In this document: in pieces, positions 5,575-11,315 of the stretch
How the letters are laid out: each line of letters opens with the position of its first letter
Position numbering within the stretch: the first letter of the stretch is position 1
NCBI GenBank assembly: GCA_964394795.1
Contig: CAYMYX010000043.1
Coordinates: 1-11,315 of the forward strand
DNA length: 11,315 nucleotides
Origin: CAYFUF01 sp964394795
GTDB taxonomy: Bacteria; Bacillota; Clostridia; Tissierellales; Peptoniphilaceae
Reading direction: 5' to 3'
Notes under the pieces: generated by a model
What the model was told of the DNA's origin: nothing
What the model saw: only the letters and a program-made list of their open reading frames with translations
Databases searched by the model: none
Translations under genes and position numbers: made by a program

Positions 5575-7479
5575 ATGGAAGTAAAATTAAAAGACGGTAG
5601 CGGACTCCAAGTGGAGAATGAAGCTTCTGCATACGAGGCTGCGAGAACATTGAGTGAAGGCTTGGCAAGGAATGCCCTTGCTGCCGAGGTAAATGGGGAA
5701 GACAAGGACATCCGTACTGCGCTTCATGATGGCGACCAACTCTCTATATTGACTTTTGATGACGAGTACGGCAAGCATGCCTTCCACCACTCCAGCTCCC
5801 ATTTGCTTGCCCAAGCGGTGAAGCGGTTATATCCCGAAGCCAAGTTAGCAATCGGACCTCCAATTCGTGACGGCTTCTACTATGATATTGAATTTAAAGA
5901 ACCTATCACTGACGAAGACCTGCCTGCTATTGAGGCGGAGATGAAGAAAATCGTTCAGGAGAAGCAAGAGATCAGTCGCTTCACGAAGAGTAGGGAAGAC
6001 GCTCTTGCCTACTTTGAAGAGAAGGATGAACCGTACAAGGTTGAACTAATCAATGATTTGCCTGAGGATGAAGAAATTGGTTTCTATACTCAAGGTGACT
6101 TCACTGACCTTTGCGCCGGTCCCCACATCTTGAATACAGGCCAAATTAAGGCCTTTAAGTTGACTAGCGTTGCCGGGGCCTACTGGCGTGGCGATGAGCA
6201 TAACAAGATGTTGACGAGAATTTATGGCACTAGCTTTCCCAAGAAGAAAATGCTGGATGAACACCTTGAGCGCTTGGAAGAAGCGAAGAAGCGTGACCAC
6301 AGAAAGATTGGCAAGGAGATGGAACTCTTCACTTTCGTGGAAGAGGGACCGGGCTTCCCTATCTTTTTACCTAAGGGCATGCAGCTCAAGAATGCCCTCA
6401 TTGACTATTGGAGAGAACTCCATACCAGAGAAGACTACAAGGAAATCTCCACGCCCATGATTTTGAATCGCAAGTTGTGGGAGACGTCCGGTCACTGGGA
6501 TCACTACCAAGAGAACATGTATACAACGAAAATCGATGACCAAGACTTCGCCATTAAGCCGATGAACTGTCCGGGTGCAATGATGGTCTATAACTCCAAG
6601 CCCCACTCCTACAGGGACTTGCCTTTACGTTTGGCTGAGTTAGGTTTGGTTCACCGTCACGAGCTATCCGGTGCGCTACACGGCTTGTTCCGTGTCCGTA
6701 ACTTCACCCAAGACGATGCCCACATCTTCCTCACTCCGGATATGATTACGGATGAAATCAAGCGCATTGTTTCCTTGATTGATGAAGTCTATACCAAATT
6801 TGGCTTCACCTACCATATCGAGTTATCCACGAGACCAGACGACAGCATGGGTACCGACGAGGAATGGGAAGTGGCGACTAAAGGTTTACAGGATGCCTTG
6901 GATGAAATCGGCAAGGAATATATTATCAACGAGGGCGATGGAGCCTTCTATGGCCCTAAAATTGACTTCCATCTCGAAGATGTCATCGGAAGAACTTGGC
7001 AATGTGGTACTATCCAACTCGACTTCCAACTACCACAACGTTTTGAAGCAGAGTATGTTGGGGAAGACGGGGAGAAGCATAGACCTATCGTCATCCACCG
7101 TGTGGTCTACGGGTCCGTTGAGCGTTTCATCGGTGTCTTGATTGAACAGTATGCAGGTAACTTCCCTATGTGGTTAGCGCCTTCACAAGTTCGTTTGATT
7201 CCGGTTAACAACGATGTCCATGGAGCGAAGTGCAAGGAGATGGCCCAAGAACTCCGTGAACTGGGTGTTCATGTTGACGTCGACCAAAGAGATGAAACTA
7301 TGGGTAGAAAGATTCGCGATGCTCAAACGGAAAAGGTTAAGCTCCAGTTGGTTATCGGCGATAAGGAAATTGAAGAGAAAACAGTCAATATTCGGGAGTA
7401 TGGCCAAACGGATACTAGTTCAAAAGACTGGGCAGAGTTTAAAGATTGGATAAAGAAGGAAATTGACGAACGTTTATAG
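5575..7479 (+). CDS. thrS: Threonine--tRNA ligase
   Basis: The 634-residue class II enzyme has the full bacterial layout. A TGS domain (about 1-60) is followed by an editing domain with HSSSH (72-76) and CAGPH (180-184), which removes serine from mischarged tRNA-Thr. The catalytic core carries zinc ligands C332 (MNCPGA), H383 (DDAHIF) and H518 (VIHRVVYGSVERF) and motif 2 around RHELSGALHGLFRVRNFTQD (361-380). The C-terminal anticodon-binding domain starts near 535 (WLAPSQVRLIPVN) and includes MGRKIRDAQ. Length is normal and no key residue is missing. The ATG at 5575 follows AAGGAGGA (5560-5567). Codon choice is richer in C-ending codons than in hisS or dpaL, as expected for a highly expressed gene. 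It is controlled by the T-box just upstream and is followed after 12 bases by an ATP-grasp gene. Confidence 0.98.
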   Translation: MEVKLKDGSGLQVENEASAYEAARTLSEGLARNALAAEVNGEDKDIRTALHDGDQLSILTFDDEYGKHAFHHSSSHLLAQAVKRLYPEAKLAIGPPIRDGFYYDIEFKEPITDEDLPAIEAEMKKIVQEKQEISRFTKSREDALAYFEEKDEPYKVELINDLPEDEEIGFYTQGDFTDLCAGPHILNTGQIKAFKLTSVAGAYWRGDEHNKMLTRIYGTSFPKKKMLDEHLERLEEAKKRDHRKIGKEMELFTFVEEGPGFPIFLPKGMQLKNALIDYWRELHTREDYKEISTPMILNRKLWETSGHWDHYQENMYTTKIDDQDFAIKPMNCPGAMMVYNSKPHSYRDLPLRLAELGLVHRHELSGALHGLFRVRNFTQDDAHIFLTPDMITDEIKRIVSLIDEVYTKFGFTYHIELSTRPDDSMGTDEEWEVATKGLQDALDEIGKEYIINEGDGAFYGPKIDFHLEDVIGRTWQCGTIQLDFQLPQRFEAEYVGEDGEKHRPIVIHRVVYGSVERFIGVLIEQYAGNFPMWLAPSQVRLIPVNNDVHGAKCKEMAQELRELGVHVDVDQRDETMGRKIRDAQTEKVKLQLVIGDKEIEEKTVNIREYGQTDTSSKDWAEFKDWIKKEIDERL

Positions 7480-7491
7480 GAGGAGGGGCTG

Positions 7492-8691
7492 GTGAAAGAC
7501 GGTTTAGCTATCGTATTAGGCACAGATAATAATAGTTATAGTGTGGCCCGTTCCTACTATGAGTGGTACGGAGAAAAGATTGTGGCTTGTGGATCTGCAG
7601 TATTGGTCCCCTTTAAGCACAGTAAAATTGCAAAGGTTTATACCAAAGATGGTTTCTACCAAGACAACGACGTTTTCGTCAACCTTTTAAATGAGGTCTA
7701 TAAGAAGGAAGCCAAGGTAGGGGATAAAGTAATATTCTTTGTCCCCACCGAGGGCTACCTTTTCCACCTCTACCAAAATTTGGATAAGCTAGATTTTGAA
7801 TATGTACTTCCTTATCCGGAACAGAACTTGGCAGAACAAGTGGCTAACAAGAGTAGGTTCTATCCGCTGATGGAAGATATCGGTATTTCTGTTCCGAAAA
7901 CGGTCAGCGTCAACCCTGAAAATTATCAAATCGTTTTATCCGAATTTGATGCCAATCGAAAGCTGTTTCTAAAAGCAGACGATTACTATGCCTTTCAAAC
8001 ATCGGATGTGGAGGATCCTCAAAAGGGATACCATGCGGCCAATGTACAGGAAGCTCAAGATATTCTGAACAAGGTATATCCAACCTATGCAGGCTTATTC
8101 ATCGTTCAACAATATATTGAAGGTGGGGATGCTTCCGAGTATTCCATTATGGGTTACCGAGCTACTGATGGATCGATAAGTATGGTCCAAGCCCATGCTC
8201 TTTTGTCAGACAGAAGACCGAAGTGGATAGGGAATCACTTGGTCATGGTGGATAGTGATAGGGAAGATTTATTTACCATGGCCACGAAAATCGTTGAGTC
8301 GACCGACTACTATGGCTATTTCAATTTCGACTTTAAAGTCGATGAGATAACGGAGGTTCCATATGCTCTAGAATTAAATCCTCGTCTTGGTCGAAGTTTT
8401 ATCTATGCGAACTTGGGTGGGATTAACTTCATCGAACTGGCGATTGAAGACCTTATTCATGGAAATGTCATTCAAAAATATCAGGAAAAGCCTTTCGTCT
8501 GGTTAAATATATCCAGAGCCGAAGCTCTTCGTCACTTAAGTGAGGAGGATAAGACAAAAATTGATGAAAAAGAAAGGCTGGAGAATACTGGGCACAGCTT
8601 ATTCTATGAAAAAGATGCTGGCTTCCTTCGAATGAAGGGGTTAACGAGCTATTTAGCCAACTGGGACAAAGGAATCTTCCCGACAGAATAA
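7492..8691 (+). CDS. ATP-grasp family ligase, substrate unknown
   Basis: The 399-residue protein has an N-terminal pre-ATP-grasp domain (about 1-115: GLAIVLGTDNNSYSVARS). An ATP-grasp fold follows from about 120 to 325, with KLFLKADDYY (K161), LFIVQQYIEGGDASEYSIMG (E210 region), FNFDFK (D280) and ALELNPRLGRS (E294, N296), which fit the nucleotide and magnesium sites. A C-terminal region of about 70 residues completes it. The overall plan is that of carboxylate-amine ligases such as D-aspartate ligases of peptidoglycan cross-bridges, but nothing visible fixes the substrate. The GTG start is supported by GGAGGAGGGG (7479-7488), which overlaps the thrS stop; only 12 bases separate the genes, so it should be co-transcribed with thrS under T-box control. 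Alternatives are a peptide or amino-acid ligase in wall or secondary metabolism. Confidence 0.85.
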   Translation: MKDGLAIVLGTDNNSYSVARSYYEWYGEKIVACGSAVLVPFKHSKIAKVYTKDGFYQDNDVFVNLLNEVYKKEAKVGDKVIFFVPTEGYLFHLYQNLDKLDFEYVLPYPEQNLAEQVANKSRFYPLMEDIGISVPKTVSVNPENYQIVLSEFDANRKLFLKADDYYAFQTSDVEDPQKGYHAANVQEAQDILNKVYPTYAGLFIVQQYIEGGDASEYSIMGYRATDGSISMVQAHALLSDRRPKWIGNHLVMVDSDREDLFTMATKIVESTDYYGYFNFDFKVDEITEVPYALELNPRLGRSFIYANLGGINFIELAIEDLIHGNVIQKYQEKPFVWLNISRAEALRHLSEEDKTKIDEKERLENTGHSLFYEKDAGFLRMKGLTSYLANWDKGIFPTE

Positions 8692-8701
8692 AAAGAGAAT
8701 T

Positions 8702-8790
8702 GGCCTTATTGGCGCAAGACTTCGATGAGAAGCGTGTTATCGCTCACTAATTGGGTAATTTATTCTTGTGGCACAAAGGCCTTTTTATTT
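8702..8790 (+). terminator. Structured terminator after the thrS operon
   Basis: GGCCTT (8702-8707) pairs with AAGGCC (8776-8781), followed by TTTTTATTT. Inside, CGCAAGA (8713-8719) pairs with TCTTGTG (8764-8770), and AGCG/CGCT forms a further hairpin. It is larger than an ordinary terminator. AAAGGCCTTT (8775-8784) is itself a short palindrome. Confidence 0.5.
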
Positions 8791-8805
8791 ACTGTAAAAC
8801 TTTAG

Positions 8806-8820
8806 TGCAAACGTTTGACA
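8806..8820. promoter_or_regulatory. LacI/MalR-like operator overlapping the malE -35 box
   Basis: TGCAAACGTTTGACA contains the perfect palindrome CAAACGTTTG (8808-8817). From memory, the core resembles operators of LacI/GalR regulators such as streptococcal MalR (CGCAAACGTTTGCG type). It covers the -35 hexamer, so bound repressor would block RNA polymerase. It is not a full cre, since the 3' half has one extra base before CA. Confidence 0.6.
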
Positions 8821-8843
8821 ATTTAAATAAAGGGGCATATAAT
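8815..8843 (+). promoter_or_regulatory. Sigma-A promoter of malE
   Basis: TTGACA (8815-8820) and TATAAT (8838-8843) match consensus fully with a 17-bp spacer. Transcription should start near 8850, giving a leader of about 50 nt. Confidence 0.92.
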
Positions 8844-8855
8844 ATTTTTAGAAAA

Positions 8856-8869
8856 TGTAACCGTTTTCA
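8856..8869. promoter_or_regulatory. cre site for CcpA
   Basis: TGTAACCGTTTTCA fits the catabolite-responsive element pattern TGNAANCGNWNNCA at every fixed position. It lies just after the predicted transcription start of malE, where CcpA-HPr(Ser-P) binding normally represses when a preferred sugar is present. Confidence 0.78.
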
Positions 8870-8902
8870 AGAATGTAATATCAACTATTTAGGAGGAAAT
8901 GA

Positions 8903-10288
8903 ATGAAAAGTAAATTCAAAGGTCTTCTCGCTTTACTGTTAGCATTTGTACTTGTATTAACAGCGTGTGGTGGCGACGATGACACAAGCACTAGCGGAGA
9001 AAGTACTGATACTAGTACTGAAACCTCTGAAAGCACAGGAACCGAAACTTCAGAAACTACTGAAGGAGACGACAGTCTTGAAGGAACCATCAGTGTGCAA
9101 GTTGAAGAAGGCTGGCAAGATTACTACAACGCAGCAGCTGAACGTGTGAAGGCAAACTTCCCTAACGTAGACTTCGAATTTATTGTTAGTGGTGCTTTCG
9201 ATCACTTAGATGTTCTAGACCAAACTGATGCAACAAACGAAGACGTTGCTGACCTATTCGCAATTCCAGCTGACCGTCTATATGGTCTTTCTGACAATGA
9301 AGTTTTAGCAGCTATCGATTCTCAAAAGCTCGCTGAAGCAATTGGTGGATGGGATAACTTCGACGATGGTATCGGCGGAAACTTCAAGGTTGACGATTCT
9401 TACCTAGCTTTCCCATACAACATCGAAACACTTATCACATTTGTTAACACAGCAAACGCAGAAGCTAACGGTATTGACGCTAGCCAACCATTGGAAATCG
9501 CTGATATCGAAAATGGTAACACCATTCTATTACCATTGTTTGATGCTTGGTACGGTGTAGCCGCTACTAACGCTGCTGAAATCGAACTTCTAGGCCAAGG
9601 CGAAGACGGAGCTCTATTCTCTGACTTATCTGTACCTTGGGAAGAATTAGATCCTGCTAAACAAGAAGCTATCAACACAATTTATGAATACTGGAAGCTC
9701 CATGACGAAGCTAATGATCCATTATTCGATGCTGACGCAGGTTGGGCTTTCATCGATGAAGTCTTCACTACAGGTGGCGAAGGCGTTGCTCGTTTAGGTG
9801 GTCCTTGGGATACATCAATCATCTCTGAACAAGCAGGTGAAGGAAACCTTGAAATTTATCCAATTAGCCAATTAACCCTTAATGGTAACCCGTTAACTCA
9901 CTGGCAAGGTGGTTGGGGTCTTGCAGTAAATGCACGTATTGAAGAAGATCCTGTAAAGATGCAAATTGCTGAAGAGCTCATTAAGGAAATTGTAAATCCT
10001 GAGTTTGCAGTTGACCTATTTGATGCAACTGGTAAGGTCCTTGAGAATGTAGATACTCAAGTATATGCGGATTCTGATTTATCTGATACTGATAAGAAAG
10101 TAATCGAAGCTACTATTACTTCTTACCAAGAAGCTCCAGCTAGACCATTATTCACTGAGTGGGGTAGCGTATGGGATACATGGAAGAATGCAATCCTTTC
10201 TTGGAACAGTGTTAAGCCAGCAACCGTAGAAGATGCTTATACAGAATTACAAGCTTCTTTTGAAGCAATGATGGCTAACTTTCAATAA
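8903..10288 (+). CDS. malE: Maltose/maltodextrin-type ABC transporter substrate-binding lipoprotein
   Basis: The 461-residue protein starts with a lipoprotein signal peptide: a basic MKSKFKG, a hydrophobic core, and lipobox LTAC with the lipidated cysteine at C22. A Ser/Thr/Glu/Asp-rich linker (about 24-58) holds the domain off the membrane. The binding domain begins near 60 with a MalE/MdxE-like pattern: ISVQVEEGWQDYYNAAAERV, then GAFDHLD, DLFAIPADRLYGL and LAFPYNIETLITFVN, with several surface aromatics (W/Y) as in sugar sites. It should capture maltodextrins outside the cell for an ABC importer. The ATG follows AGGAGGA (8891-8897). Codon use is strongly biased, as in abundant proteins. A LacI-like operator and a cre site at its promoter fit sugar control. 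No MalF/G or ATPase gene is complete in the window. The exact sugar is inferred. Confidence 0.88.
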   Translation: MKSKFKGLLALLLAFVLVLTACGGDDDTSTSGESTDTSTETSESTGTETSETTEGDDSLEGTISVQVEEGWQDYYNAAAERVKANFPNVDFEFIVSGAFDHLDVLDQTDATNEDVADLFAIPADRLYGLSDNEVLAAIDSQKLAEAIGGWDNFDDGIGGNFKVDDSYLAFPYNIETLITFVNTANAEANGIDASQPLEIADIENGNTILLPLFDAWYGVAATNAAEIELLGQGEDGALFSDLSVPWEELDPAKQEAINTIYEYWKLHDEANDPLFDADAGWAFIDEVFTTGGEGVARLGGPWDTSIISEQAGEGNLEIYPISQLTLNGNPLTHWQGGWGLAVNARIEEDPVKMQIAEELIKEIVNPEFAVDLFDATGKVLENVDTQVYADSDLSDTDKKVIEATITSYQEAPARPLFTEWGSVWDTWKNAILSWNSVKPATVEDAYTELQASFEAMMANFQ

Positions 10289-10307
10289 TTAATAAACATG
10301 ACTTGAG

Positions 10308-10336
10308 AAGGCCAAAACACATGTTTTGGCCTTTTT
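10308..10336 (+). terminator. Strong hairpin after malE, probably a partial terminator
   Basis: AAGGCCAAAACA (10308-10319) pairs with TGTTTTGGCCTT (10322-10333) around a very tight loop, followed by a T run. The next gene starts only 25 bases later without a visible promoter, so partial read-through is expected; this would keep malE mRNA in excess of the downstream genes. Confidence 0.9.
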
Positions 10337-10360
10337 ATGTATATGCAAGGACGAGCAAGT

Positions 10361-10783
10361 ATGAACGAATTAACCAGGGAAAGAAATAAGTGGCTCTTGC
10401 GCATCCTGTTAGTTTCAGCGCTGATTATTCTTATTGCATCAGTTGAAGCTTTCATGATGGCGAAAAGCCTAGAAATGTACGAGGCATTCCTCGAAGTAAA
10501 TCCGGGTGGCGACTTTTCCAGCTACATCGATTTGGTCTTATTTCATTTCATCCTGAATATTATCGAGCCGATTATTATCTCACTATACACTTACCTCACC
10601 ATCCACAAGGGGGGAGTGACTTTTACCTACCGTCTTTTTTTTGGCGCGATGATTATTATTCGTCTGGTTCACTTGGTTCTCCAGTTCAGACTTCAGTCGA
10701 TTTTTTACTATCTGCTCATCCTGCTGTTTATCCTCTTGTTTGTAGTCGTCGTACATGTTCCCTACGGAAAGAATAGAAGGTAA
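10361..10783 (+). CDS. Four-helix membrane protein, function unknown
   Basis: The 140-residue protein has four likely membrane segments (about 11-34, 55-82, 88-108 and 113-134), with short basic ends (RERNK at the start, YGKNRR at the end). I chose the ATG at 10361 because AAGGA lies at 10347-10351; an in-frame ATG at 10337 sits directly on the terminator tail and has no ribosome site. The region between helices 1 and 2 (YEAFLEVNPGGDFSSYIDL) is the only sizeable outside loop. Three bases separate its stop from the next start, so the two are co-translated. Its place behind malE suggests a role with the sugar importer, but I recognise no family motif. Confidence 0.75.
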   Translation: MNELTRERNKWLLRILLVSALIILIASVEAFMMAKSLEMYEAFLEVNPGGDFSSYIDLVLFHFILNIIEPIIISLYTYLTIHKGGVTFTYRLFFGAMIIIRLVHLVLQFRLQSIFYYLLILLFILLFVVVVHVPYGKNRR

Positions 10784-10786
10784 TCT

Positions 10787-11315
10787 ATGGTCTATAATCA
10801 ATTTGTTATCGATGAAATCGGTAGAAAACATGAAAGAAAGAACCAGTATATTCTGGATCAGATTTCCTCTCGAGAGGATGGGGTAGCTGCCAAAAGCGGT
10901 AAGGACCATCCCTATAACCAAGCGATGGAAAAGTACCAGAATGAAGAGAAAGAGAAGCTCCAAGCCTTCGATGAACAGTATAAGGCAAATAAAATAGAGC
11001 CAGTAAATTCTAAGTACAACTTGGAAGAGAGATTGGCTAAAGCGGAATACATGTTGCCCTTTTATGAGCATCATACCGACTTAACGTATGATGCCGTATT
11101 AAAAGCACGTATTCACAAACATGAAACCAACTTTATCCCAGACATGATCCAAAATGAGATTGATCTCAAAGAGAGCTTAGCGGAGAAGGAAAGGGAACTT
11201 CAGGCAATAAAGCCCGAAGAAGTCCAGGCTGCAGATGAGAAGATAAAACAACTGGAAGCCGATTTAAAAGAAAAAACGGATAGTTATCCCAGCCAGTTAT
11301 CCGGTGGACAAAAGC
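10787..11315 (+). CDS. Coiled-coil-rich protein of probable sugar-transport operon, 3' end outside window
   Basis: The frame is open from ATG 10787 to the window end (176 full codons). AGAAGG (10775-10780) gives a good ribosome site. The visible part is hydrophilic and highly charged, with no signal peptide or membrane segment. Residues 45-70 and about 125-168 (LAEKERELQAIKPEEVQAAD and on) look like coiled coil. The last residues read SYPSQLSGGQK, close to the ABC-ATPase signature LSGGQ, yet no Walker A (GxxxxGKS/T) precedes it, so this is not an ordinary ABC ATPase. Because malE lies upstream, a MalF-type permease with a long cytoplasmic N-terminal extension is possible; a diverged ATPase or unrelated protein are the alternatives. 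The function is not settled. Confidence 0.7.
   Translation, partial: MVYNQFVIDEIGRKHERKNQYILDQISSREDGVAAKSGKDHPYNQAMEKYQNEEKEKLQAFDEQYKANKIEPVNSKYNLEERLAKAEYMLPFYEHHTDLTYDAVLKARIHKHETNFIPDMIQNEIDLKESLAEKERELQAIKPEEVQAADEKIKQLEADLKEKTDSYPSQLSGGQK

Noticed and set aside
8881..9090. 69-codon minus-strand ORF rich in Ser/Val
   Set aside because: It is the antisense image of the Ser/Thr/Glu-rich linker and signal peptide of malE.
10812..10906. GVAAKSGKD (about residues 32-40 of the last ORF) as a Walker A motif
   Set aside because: It has five residues between the glycines and aspartate where Ser/Thr is required, so it cannot be a normal P-loop.
10583..11074. 163-codon minus-strand ORF, hydrophobic
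   Set aside because: It is antisense to the membrane-protein gene and the following ORF, which have ribosome sites and tight spacing on the plus strand.

Overview
The window looks like a chromosomal segment of a low-GC Gram-positive bacterium, most likely a member of Lactobacillales (an Aerococcaceae- or Carnobacteriaceae-like genus is possible, but I cannot name one). The reasons are strong AGGAGG ribosome sites, consensus sigma-A promoters, a threonine T-box, a CcpA-type cre site, a lipoprotein sugar-binding protein and tRNA genes without encoded CCA. I see no phage, transposase or CRISPR signal.

Layout. Positions 1-668 hold a tRNA unit: a perfect-consensus promoter (144-172), a long gene-free leader with an imperfect 100-bp tandem repeat, tRNA-Gly(GCC), tRNA-Cys(GCA) and a terminator. 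The upstream repeat copy carries the first 13 bases of tRNA-Gly and then diverges, so it marks a broken duplication of the leader. Next is a small three-helix membrane protein (745-1029). A two-way terminator separates it from a convergent YheO/DauR-like regulator (1081-1833, minus strand).

The regulator is divergent from ridA-dpaL (2003-3625). The chemistry fits together: DpaL eliminates ammonia from 2,3-diaminopropionate through 2-aminoacrylate, and RidA hydrolyses such enamine/imine intermediates. The shared intergenic region contains an 18-bp perfect palindrome and a second half-conserved copy, which are good candidate operators. A very short third ORF overlaps the dpaL stop and may be the stub of a lost gene. 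Structured sequence and a terminator follow.

Positions 3886-8691 form a translation-related block: hisS (the 'GFMELLP' type of HisRS, not the canonical Bacillus type) with its own promoter; then a T-box leader with ACC (Thr) specifier, thrS, and 12 bases later an ATP-grasp ligase of unknown substrate, which should share T-box control with thrS.

Positions 8692-11315 are the start of a maltodextrin-type ABC uptake locus. A consensus promoter is overlapped by a LacI/MalR-like operator and followed by a cre site. It drives the lipoprotein gene malE; then comes a strong hairpin, a four-helix membrane protein, and a coiled-coil-rich ORF cut by the window end. The genes after the hairpin have no room for their own promoter, so read-through at a lower level is likely. 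The most unusual items are the broken tRNA leader duplication, the T-box-coupled ATP-grasp gene, the palindrome pair, and the truncated ORF whose last visible residues spell an ABC-signature-like LSGGQ without a Walker A before it.
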